A stretch of DNA of 64,000 bases from Cherax quadricarinatus (taxonomy: Eukaryota; Arthropoda; Malacostraca; Decapoda; Parastacidae): positions 6,626,644 to 6,690,643 of the forward strand of contig NC_091293.1 in the NCBI RefSeq assembly GCF_038502225.1, written 5' to 3'. A program made the translations under genes and the position numbers. Positions 56,101-64,000 of this stretch are shown here, piece by piece. The notes under the pieces are model-generated. The model saw only the letters and a list, made by a program, of their open reading frames with translations. It was not told where the DNA came from and ran no database searches. The number at the start of each line of letters is the position of its first letter. Position 1 is the stretch's first letter.

Positions 56101-59100
56101 AGAGAGTGTAAGAGCGAGGACGAGTGTGGGAGAGTGAGGGCTAGTGTGGGAGAATGTGTGAGAGTGTGGCAGACTGTGAACAAGTGTGGGAGAGTGAGGA
56201 CGAGTGTGGGAGAGTGAGAAAGAGTGTGGGAGAGTGTGGGAGAGTGATGACGAGTGTGGGAGAGTGAGGACGAGTGTGGGATAGTGTGGGAGAGTGAGGA
56301 CGAGTGTGGGAGAGTGTGGGAGAGTGTGAGACAGTGTAGGAGAGTGTCGGAGAGTGAGAGCGAGTGTGGGAGAGAGAGGACGAGTGTTGTAGAGTGTGGG
56401 AGAGTTTGGACGAGTGTGGGAGAGTGTGGGAGAGTGTGGGAGAGTGTTGCAGAGTGTTTGAGAGTGAGGGCGAGTGTGGGAGAGTAAGGGCGAGTGTGGG
56501 AGACTGTTGGAGAGTGTTGGAGAGTGAGGGTGAGTATTGGAAAGTGATGGAGAGTGTGGGAGAGTGTGGGAGAGTAAGGACGAGTGTGGGAGAGTGTGGG
56601 AAAGCGTAGGAGAGAGTGGGAGAGTGAGGACGAGTGAGGGAGAGTGTGAGAGTGTGTGGGGGAGTGAGGACGAGTGTGGAAGAGTGTGGTAGAGTGAGGA
56701 CGAGTGTGGGAGAGTGATGACGAATTTGGGAGGGTGTGGGAGAGTGTGGGAGAGTGAGATCGAGTGTGGGAGAATGTGGGAGAGTGTGTGAGAGTGTTGG
56801 GGAATGTGGGATAGTGTAGGAGAGTGAGGGTGAGTTTGGGAGAGTGTGAGAGTGTGGGAGAGTGAGGACGAGTGTGGGAGAGTGAGGACGAGCGTGGGAG
56901 AGTGTGGGAGAGTGTGGGAGAGTGTGGGAGAGTGTGGGAGAGTGTGGGAGAGTGTATGAGAGTGAGAGCGAGTGTGAGAGAGTGTGGGAGAGTTTGGGAA
57001 TGTGTGCGAGAGTGTGGGAGAGTGAGGGCGAGTGGGGGAGAGTGTGGGAGAGTGTGGGAGAGTGGGAGAATGTGGGAGAGTGGGAGAGTGAGAGAGTGTG
57101 GGAGAGTGTGGGAGAGTTTTGGAGAGTGATGACGAGTGTAGAAGAGACTGGGAGAGTGAGAACGAGTGTGGAACAGTGTGAGAGAGTGTCGGAGAGTGTG
57201 GGAGAGTGTGGGAGAATGTGGGAGAGTGTGAGAGAGTGTGGGAGAATATGGAAGAGTGTGGGAGAGTGAGAAAGTGTGGCAGAGTGTGGGAAAGTGTGGG
57301 AGAGTGAGCACGAGTGTGGGAGAGTATTTGAGAGTAAGGGAGAATAAGAGAGTGTGGGAGAGTGAGGACGAGTGTGGAAGAATGTGGGAGAGAGTGGCAG
57401 AGTGTTGACAAGTGTGGGAGAGTAAGAACGAATGTGGGAGAATGTGTGAGAGTGTGGCAGAGTGTTGACAAGTGTGGGAGAGTTTGGGAGAGTGAAGACG
57501 AGTGTGGGAGAGTGAGAACGAGTGTGGGAGAGTGTGGACGAGTGTGGGAGATTTAGGATGAGTGTGGGAGAGCGAGGACCAGTGTGGGAGAGTGAGGACG
57601 AGTGTGGGAGAGTTAGGAATAGTGTGGGAGAGTGCAGGGAGTGAGGACGAGTGTGGGAGAGTGAGGACGAGTGTGGAAGAGTGTGGGAGAGTGAGGACAA
57701 GTGTGGGAAAGTGTTGGAGATTGAGTACGAGTGTGGTAGAATGTGAGAGAATGTGGGAGAATGTGGACGAGTGTGGGAGAGGGTGGGAGAGTGAGGGTGA
57801 GTGTGGGGGAATGAGGACAAGCATGGGAGAGTGTGGGAGATTGAGTGCGAGAATTGGAGAGAGTGGGAGAGTGTGTGAGAGTGAGGGCGAATGTGGGAGA
57901 GTGTGGGAGAGTGACAACGAGTGTGGGAGAGTGTGGGAGAGTGATGGCGATTGTGGGAGAGTGAGGACGAACTTGGGAGAGTGTGGGAGAGTGTGGGAGA
58001 GTGTGGAAGAGTGTGGGAGAGTGAGGTCGAGTGTGGGAGAGTGTGGGAGGGTGTGGAAAGTGTTGGGGAGTGTTGGAGAGTGTGGGAGAGTGAGGGCGAG
58101 TGTGGGAGAGTGTGGACGAGTGTGGGAGAGTGTTGGAGAGTGAGGACGAGTGTGGGAGATTGTGGGAGAGTTAGGACGAGTGTGGGAGAGTGTGGGAGAG
58201 TGAGGACGAGTGTGAGAGAGTGTGAACGAGTGTGGGAGTGTGAGGGCGAGTGTAGGAAAGTGTGGGAGAGTGCGGGAGAATGTGTGAGAGTGTGGCAGAG
58301 TGTGGACGAGTGGGGGAGAGTGAGGACGAGTGTGGGAGTGTGTGTGAGAGTAAGGATGAGTGCGGGAGAGTGTGCGACAGTGTGGCAGAGTGTAGGAGAG
58401 TGATGGAGAGTGTGGGAGAGTGTGGGAGTTTGTAGGAGAGTGTGGGAGAGTGTGGGAGACTGAGGGCGAGTGTGGGAGAGTGTGGGAGAGTGTGCCACAG
58501 TGTGGGAGAGTGAAGACAAGTCTGGCACAGTGTGGGAGAGTGTGGGCCAGTGTCAGAGAGTGATGACGAGTGTGGGATAGCGTGGGAGAGTGAGGAAGAG
58601 TGTGGGAGAGTGTGGGAGAGTGTGGGAGAGTGAGTTCGAGTGTGGGAGAGTGTCGGAGATTGAGGGCGAGTGTGGGAGAGTCAGGTAGAGTGTGTGAGAG
58701 TGAGGGCGAGTGTGGGAGGGTGTGGGAGAGTGTGGGAGAGTGTGGGAAAGTGAGGGTGAGTGTGGGAGAGTGAGGACGAGCGTCGGATATTGTGGAAGAT
58801 TGAGGGCGAGTGTTGGAGAGTGTGGGATAGTGTGTGAGAGTGAGGGCGAGAGTGGGAGAGTGTGGGAGAATGTGAGAGTGTGGGAGAGTGAGGGAGATTG
58901 AGGGCAGTGTGGGAGAGTGTAGGAGAGTGGGAGAGATTGTTGGAGAGTGAGGACGAGTGTGGGAGAGTGTGGGAGAATGAAGGAGAGTTTGGGAGAGTGT
59001 GGGAATGTGGGAGAGTGTGGGAGAGTGAGGATGAGTGTTGCAGAGTGTGTTAGAGTTAAGACGGGTGTGGGACAGTGAGGACGAGTGTGGGAGAGGGTGG

Positions 59101-60681
59101 GAGAGTAAGGACAAGTTTGGGAGACTGTAAGATAATTAAAACGAGTGTGGAAGAGCGTGGGAGAGTGTGGGAGAGTTTGGGACAGTGTGGGATAGTGTGG
59201 GGGAGTGTGGGAAAGTGAGGGCGAGTGTGGGACACTAAGGACTAGTGTGGGAGAGTGAGCACCAGTGTGGGAGATTGTGGGAGAGTGTGTGAGAGTTTGG
59301 GAGAGTGTGGGAGAGTGAGGACGAGTGTGGGAGAGTGTGGGAGAGTGAGGGTGAGTGTGGGGGAGTGAGGACAAGCATGGGAGAGTGTGGGAGATTGAGT
59401 GCGAGAATTGGAGAGAGTGGGAGAGTGTGTGAGAGTGAGGGCGAATGTGGGAGAGTGTGGGAGAGTGACAACGAGTGTGGGAGAGTGTGGGAGAGTGATG
59501 GCGAGTGTGGGAGAGCGAGGACGAGTTTGGGAAAGTGTTGGAGAGTGTGGGAGAGTGTGGAAGAGTGTGGGAGAGTGTGGAAGAGTGAGGTCGAGTGTGG
59601 GAGAGTGTGGGAGGGTGTGGAATAGTGTTGGGGAGTGTTGGAGAGTGTGGGAGAGTGAGGGCGAGTGTGGGATAGTGTGGAAGAGTGTGGGAGAGTGTGG
59701 GAGAGTGATGGCGAGTGTGGGAGATTGTGGGAGAGTCAGGACGAGTGTGGGAGAGTGAGGACGAGTGTGAGAGAGTGTGAACGAGTGTGGGAGTGTGAGG
59801 GCGAGTGTAGGAAAGTGTGGGAGAGTGCGGGAGAATGTGTGAGAGTGTGGCAGAGTGTGGACGAGTGGGAAAGAGTGAGGACGAGTGTGGGAGAGTGAGG
59901 ACGAGTGTGGGAGTGTGTGTGAGAGTAAGGATGAGTGCGGGAGAGTGTGGGACAGTGTGGGGGAGTGTAGGAGAGTGATGGAGAGTGTGGGAGAGTAAGA
60001 ACGAATGTGGGAGAGTGAGGACGAGTGTGGGAGAGTGTGGGAGAGTGTGGGAGTGTGTGGGAGAGTGTGGGGGAGTTTATGAGAGTGTGGGAGAGTGTGG
60101 GAGTGTGTGGAAGAGTGTGGTAGAGTGTGGGAGAGTGAGGACGAGTGTGGGAGAGTGTGGGAGATTGTGTGAGAGTGTGGGAGATTGTTAGAGAGTGTGG
60201 ACGAGTGTGGGAGAGTGGGGGCGAATGTGGGAGAGTGTGGGAGAGTTTTGGAGAATGTGGGAGAGTGAGGGCGAGTGTGGGAGAGTGTGGGAGAGTGTGG
60301 GAGAGTGTAGGAGAGTGTGTGAGAGTGAGGGCGAGTGTGGGAGAGTGTGAGAGAGTGTGGGAGAGTGTGGGAGAGTTTGGGAGAGTGAGGGCGAGTGTGA
60401 GAGAGTGCGGGAGTGTGTGGGAAAGTGTGGGAGAGTGTGGGAGAGTGAGGACGGATGTGGGAGAGTGTGTGAGAATGTTGGAGAGTATGGGAGAGTGTGA
60501 GAAGGTGGGAGAGTGTGTGAGATTGAGGGCAGTGTGAGAGAGTGTGGGAGAGTGTGGGAGATTGTTGGAGAGTGAGGACGAGTGTGGGAGAGTGTGGGAG
60601 AATGGGGGCAAGTGTGGGAGAGTGTGGGAATGTGGGAGAGTGTGGGAGAGTGACGGCGAGTGTGGGAGAGTGTGGGAGAGT
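44171..60681. repeat. 10-bp-period minisatellite, about 16.5 kb, G-rich plus strand
   Basis: The basic step is GTGTGGGAGA, mixed with GTGAGGACGA, GTGAGGGCGA, GTGTGGAAGA and many others. GGG recurs at 10-base intervals. Larger duplications are visible: 50697-51132 with 51133-51568 (offset 436 bp, almost identical), 54949 onward with 57362 onward (offset 2413 bp), and 49862 with 54949 (offset about 5087 bp). A 10-bp period visits all three frames, and the minus-strand unit TCTCCCACAC has no stop in any frame, which explains minus-strand frames of more than 1000 codons (SPTLSHTLPH). Confidence 0.97.
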
Positions 60682-60686
60682 TAGAA

Positions 60687-60712
60687 CATAAGAACATAAG
60701 AACATAAGAAAG
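60687..60712 (-). repeat. Terminal (AAGAACAT)n repeat of the CR1-like element
   Basis: Three copies of AGAACATA in a row on the plus strand, at the 3' end of the LINE. Short tandem repeats at the 3' end instead of poly(A) are characteristic of CR1-like elements. A single copy remains at the 3' end of the inverted fragment at 6134. Confidence 0.85.
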
Positions 60713-60842
60713 GAGGAACACTGCAGGAGGCCTGCTGGCCCATACTAGGCAGGTCCTTTACAATTCATCCCACTAACAAAACATTTACCCAACCCAATTT
60801 TCAATGCTACCCAAGAAATAAGCTCTGATGTGAAAGTCCCAC

Positions 60843-63197
60843 TCAAATCCAACCCTTCCCACTCATGTACTTATCCAACCTAGATTTGAAACTACCCAAA
60901 GTCCTAGCCTCAATAACCCAACTAGGTAGACTGTTCCACTCATCAACTACCCTATTTCCAAACCAATACTTTCCTATGTCCTTTCTAAATCTAAACTTAT
61001 CTAATTTAAATCCATTACTGCGGGTTCTCTCTTGGAGAGACATCCTCAAGACCTTATTAATATCCCCTTTATTAATACCTATCTTCCACTTATACACTTC
61101 GATCAGGTCTCCCCTCATTCTTCGTCTAACAAGTGAATGTAACTTAAGAGTCTTCAATCTTTCTTCATAAGGAAGATTTCTGATGCTATGTATTAATTTA
61201 GTCATCCTACGCTGAATGTTTTCTAACGAATTTATGTCCATTTTGTAATACGGAGACCAGAACTGAGCTGCATAATCAAGGTGAGGCCTTACTAATGATG
61301 TATAAAGCTGCAGTATGACCTCTGGACTTCTGTTGCTTACACTTCTTGATATAAATCCCAGTAATCTATTTGCCTTATTACGTACGCTTAGGCATTGCTG
61401 TCTTGGTTTAAGGTTGCTGCTCACCATAACCCCCAAGTCCTTTTCGCAATCTGTATGGCTAAGTTCTACATCATTTAATTTATAAGTACTAGGGTTATGG
61501 GCACTCCCAAGCTTCAGAACCTTGCACTTATCTACATTGAACTGCATCTGCCACTTTTCTGACCAAGAATAGAGTTTGTTTAAATCCTCCTGAAGTTCCC
61601 TAACATCTACGTTTGAATCAATTATCCTACCTATCTTTGTGTCATCGGCGAATTTGCTCATATCACTAGTAATTCCCTCATCAAGATCATTGATATATAT
61701 TATAAACAACAACGGGCCCAAGACTGATCCCTGTGGAACGCCACTTGTTACAGATCCCCACTCGGATTTAACCCCATTTATGGACACTCTCTGCTTCCTG
61801 TCAGTGAGCCATGACTCGATCCACGAGAGCACTTTTCCCCCAATGCCATGGGCTGCCACTTTCTTTAACAGTCTATGGTGCGGAACTCTATCAAAAGCCT
61901 TACTAAAATCTAAGTAAATAATATCAAATTCTTTATTGTGGTCAACAGCCTCAAAAGCTTTACTGAAGAAAGTTAATAAATTAGTTAGACAAGACCGGCC
62001 TCTTGTGAATCCATGCTGAGTATCATTAATCAAGCTATGCTTATCGAGATGGCTTCTTATAATCTCAGCTATAATTGACTCTAGTAATTTGCCTACAATT
62101 GAGGTCAGGCTTATTGGGCGGTAATTTGACGGTAACGACTTGTCCCCTGTTTTAAAAATAGGAGTTACATTAGCCATCTTCCACATATCAGACACTACAC
62201 CTGTTTGAAGAGATAAATTAAAAATATTAGTTAATGGTTCACAGAGTTCCATTTTGCATTCCTTAAGAACCCTTGAAAAAACCTCATCAGGACCCGGCGA
62301 CTTATTTTGCTTCAGTCTGTCTATCTGCCTCACAACCATCTCACTAGTGACTGTGATGTTACATAATTTATCTTCTTCTAGCCCACTGTAAAAATTAATT
62401 ACTGGAATATTGTTAGTGTCTTCCTGTGTAAAAACTGAGAGAAAATAATTATTTAAAATCAAGCACATTTCATTCTCATTGTCAGTAAGGTGCCCATAGT
62501 TATTTTTAAGGGGACCTATCTTATCTCTAACTTTTGTTCTATAGACCTGGAAAAAACTTTTTGGGTTAGTTTTAGAATCCCTAGCAACTTTAATTTCATA
62601 GTCCCTTTTAGCTTTTCTTATCCCCTTTTTAATGTCCCTCTTAATGTCAATATACTGATTCATAAGATGACCCTCACCTCTTTTGATACGCCTATAAATT
62701 CCTTTCTTATGCCCTAGTAGATATTTGAGCCTATTATTCATCCATTTTGGGTCATTTCTATTTGATCTAATTTCTTTATATGGGATAAACGCTCTTTGAG
62801 CAGCATGTATAGTGTTCAGAAAACTGTCATATTGATAGCTCTCTTCGTTACCCCAGTCAACAGATGATAAGTGTTCTTTAAGCCCATCGTAATCTGCTAA
62901 GCGAAAATCTGGGACTGTTACTGAGTTATCGCTACTATCGTACTTCCATTCAATGCTAAATGTAATTGATTTGTGGTCGCTAGCACCCAGTTCCTCTGAA
63001 ATTTCTAAATTATTAACAAGGGATTCATTGTTTGCCATAACTAAGTCAAGCAGGTTATTTCCCCTTGTAGGTTCTGTCACAAACTGCTTCAAAAAACAAT
63101 CCTGAAATACTTCTAAGAAGTCGTACGATTCTAAATTCCCAGTCAAGAAATTCCAATCAACATGACTAAAGTTAAAGTCTCCTAGAATTACTACATT
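60843..63197 (-). CDS. CR1-like LINE ORF2: endonuclease C-terminus and reverse transcriptase
   Basis: A frame of about 785 codons. It starts in endonuclease sequence (VVILGDFNFSHVDWN), followed by ELGASDHKSI (the SDH motif, about residue 55 counted from 63146). RT motifs follow: PSNYRPISLTSIVGKLLESI, HGFTRGRSCLTNLL, IIYLDFSKAFDRVP (motif A, about 410), SGVPQGSVLGPLLF (motif B) and KFADDTKI (motif C, about 500, both Asp present). The C-terminus is LDYAAQFWSPYYKMDIN, then NGFKLDKFRFRKDIGKYWFG and ARTLGSFKSRLDKYMSG. The RT part therefore looks intact. It lacks a joined N-terminus because sequence is missing between RPPNL and VVILGDFN. It would act in target-primed reverse transcription. Confidence 0.88.
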   Translation of the reverse strand, partial: NVVILGDFNFSHVDWNFLTGNLESYDFLEVFQDCFLKQFVTEPTRGNNLLDLVMANNESLVNNLEISEELGASDHKSITFSIEWKYDSSDNSVTVPDFRLADYDGLKEHLSSVDWGNEESYQYDSFLNTIHAAQRAFIPYKEIRSNRNDPKWMNNRLKYLLGHKKGIYRRIKRGEGHLMNQYIDIKRDIKKGIRKAKRDYEIKVARDSKTNPKSFFQVYRTKVRDKIGPLKNNYGHLTDNENEMCLILNNYFLSVFTQEDTNNIPVINFYSGLEEDKLCNITVTSEMVVRQIDRLKQNKSPGPDEVFSRVLKECKMELCEPLTNIFNLSLQTGVVSDMWKMANVTPIFKTGDKSLPSNYRPISLTSIVGKLLESIIAEIIRSHLDKHSLINDTQHGFTRGRSCLTNLLTFFSKAFEAVDHNKEFDIIYLDFSKAFDRVPHHRLLKKVAAHGIGGKVLSWIESWLTDRKQRVSINGVKSEWGSVTSGVPQGSVLGPLLFIIYINDLDEGITSDMSKFADDTKIGRIIDSNVDVRELQEDLNKLYSWSEKWQMQFNVDKCKVLKLGSAHNPSTYKLNDVELSHTDCEKDLGVMVSSNLKPRQQCLSVRNKANRLLGFISRSVSNRSPEVILQLYTSLVRPHLDYAAQFWSPYYKMDINSLENIQRRMTKLIHSIRNLPYEERLKTLKLHSLVRRRMRGDLIEVYKWKIGINKGDINKVLRMSLQERTRSNGFKLDKFRFRKDIGKYWFGNRVVDEWNSLPSWVIEARTLGSFKSRLDKYMSGKGWI

Positions 63198-63726
63198 CTA
63201 AGTTAGGGGGACGGTATATCACTCCTAAAATCAGTTTTTCATGCCCCTCTGAAAATTCTATCCAAACAGACTCTGTATGTGTTACTTCAGACTTAATACC
63301 CGTTTTTATGCAACAGTTCAAGCGATCTCGGACGTACAATGCCACCCCACCCCCCCTCCCAATACTTCTATCTTCTTGGAACAATTTAAAACCCTGAATA
63401 TGACATTCCGCAGGCATGTCCCGACTTTTTGAATTAAACCACGTCTCAGTTAAGGCAAATACATCAATGTTACCTACACTAGCAACTAATCTCAACTCGT
63501 CCATCTTATTCCTAGCACTACGGCAATTAGCATAATAAACATTGAAAGACTCTCCTTTCTCTTTACCCTTCCTGCTCATTTCTATTTTTCTACTAAACCT
63601 ATTACCGTCTTTATCACCCAAGGTCCCTGGCTTTTCAATATCTATCTCGTTCTTATTATTACTAGTTCCCCTAGAACTCGTAATATTACTACACTGGGAC
63701 TTCACTGTTTTCCTGCCAAAACCCAT
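63172..63726 (-). pseudogene. CR1-like LINE ORF2 N-terminus: APE-type endonuclease (deleted)
   Basis: It starts MGFGRKTVKS just 14 bases after the ORF1 stop, close ORF1-ORF2 spacing. YYANCRSARNKMDEL, IDVFALTETWF (catalytic Glu), GGGVALYVRDRLNC and LILGVIYRPPN are endonuclease motifs in the usual order. After RPPNLE the sequence jumps directly to VVILGDFN in another frame. CR1 proteins usually have a few dozen residues in between, so a small deletion with a frameshift has occurred here. Confidence 0.82.
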
Positions 63727-63740
63727 ACCACTAACTATTC

Positions 63741-64000
63741 CTAGTTTAAAGTCCTAACTGCTCCCTCCACTGCAGTTGCCAGTGCTCCCACCCCACACCT
63801 AGATAAGTGAACCCCATCCCTAGCATACATGTCATTTCTGCCATAGAAGAGGTCCCAGTTGTCAATGAATGTTACCGCATTTTCCTTACAGTATTTGTCC
63901 AGCCAGCAATTGACACCAATTGCCCTGGACAACCATTCACTTCCAACTCCCCTCCTTGGCAAAATACCACATATGAGAGGGTTCCCACCCTTACTTCTAA
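63741..64000 (-). CDS. CR1-like LINE ORF1 C-terminus, SGNH/GDSL esterase (partial, runs off the edge)
   Basis: The frame is open from the window edge (RSKGGNPLICGILPRRG) to a stop at 63741. It includes WLSRAIGVNCWLDKYCKEN, FIDNWDLFYGRNDMYARDG and VHLSRCGVGALATAV. RDGVHLS is block V of SGNH hydrolases with the catalytic Asp and His. The nucleophile block lies outside the window; a damaged copy of it is at about 2334 in the plus-strand relative. Esterase ORF1 proteins of CR1-like LINEs are thought to bind membranes or lipids; the role is not proven. Confidence 0.82.
   Translation of the reverse strand, partial: RSKGGNPLICGILPRRGVGSEWLSRAIGVNCWLDKYCKENAVTFIDNWDLFYGRNDMYARDGVHLSRCGVGALATAVEGAVRTLN

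Larger units (their letters stand above)
60685..64000 (-). mobile_element. CR1-like LINE, 3' end inside window, 5' part beyond right edge
   Basis: On the minus strand the order is the C-terminus of ORF1 (esterase), ORF2 endonuclease, ORF2 RT, 3' untranslated region with GGCCAGCAGGCCTCCTGCAG, and a terminal short repeat. Endonuclease damage (63172-63197) would stop it from moving by itself. Its 3' repeat lies directly against the 10-bp satellite. Confidence 0.88.

Noticed and set aside
42446..60681. Telomeric or subtelomeric repeat
   Set aside because: The unit is not the arthropod TTAGG type, and I saw no TTAGG array in the window.
44750..60721. Minus-strand open frames of up to 1324 codons (SHTLPHSPTL type)
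   Set aside because: They arise from a stop-free 10-bp repeat that passes through all three frames. There is no domain, no start context and overlapping frames are equally open.

Overview
The window looks like a gene-poor, repeat-dominated piece of an arthropod nuclear genome, most likely a decapod crustacean. This is an inference from several co-occurring repeat types I recall from crayfish and shrimp DNA: very long (TA)n tracts flanking a GTCGTGCCGAATA-terminated element, CR1-like LINEs whose 3' end reads out as (AAGAACAT)n plus GCAGGAGGCCTGCTGGCC, an RTE-like LINE ending in poly(A), and Penelope-like elements (PLEs). I find no convincing host gene, rRNA or functional tRNA. Every protein-coding signal I trust belongs to a transposable element.

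Layout. 1-17.4 kb is a graveyard of nested transposable elements. A plus-strand CR1-like LINE (ORF1 esterase about 1800-2842, ORF2 remnant 5162-6990) is interrupted three times: by a PLE palindrome with a 13-bp target duplication (1938-2126), by a 2.3-kb transposon carrying a broken multi-copy arthropod zinc-finger-type gene (2843-5161), and by an inverted 5'-truncated CR1 piece (about 6134-6488). Then come (TA)n tracts with a MITE (8369-8732, 15101-15487), two pieces of LINEs with R2-type C-termini (8840-9200, 15666-16600), tRNA-derived SINEs, an RTE-like LINE (9938 to about 13640, minus), and a PLE region with a hammerhead-ribozyme-like motif and head-to-head GIY-YIG fragments (13740-14772).

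18.2-60.7 kb is an almost continuous block, about 42 kb, of different minisatellites laid end to end: a 33-bp array (18209-24475, split by a 1.07-kb PLE palindrome), a 38-bp hairpin array (25158-39010, split twice), a 27-bp array that grades out of the 38-bp array (39003-41580), a 36-bp array (41834-42268), and a 20-bp array that grades into an 18-kb array with a 10-bp period (42446-60681). The only substantial protein reading frame inside this block is a gag-like CCHC ORF (37319-38371) that runs straight into satellite.

60.7-64 kb is a minus-strand CR1-like LINE (3' tail, long RT frame, damaged endonuclease, C-terminus of an esterase ORF1) that continues past the right edge.

The very long open frames in 19-25 kb and 38-61 kb are by-products of stop-free short-period repeats, not genes. 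The points most worth following are the hammerhead-like motifs in PLE terminal repeats, the two different inserts held between identical flanks in the 38-bp array, the visible descent of one satellite from another, the base switch that turns the 38-bp unit's inverted repeat into a direct repeat, and the regular G3N7 pattern of the 18-kb array.
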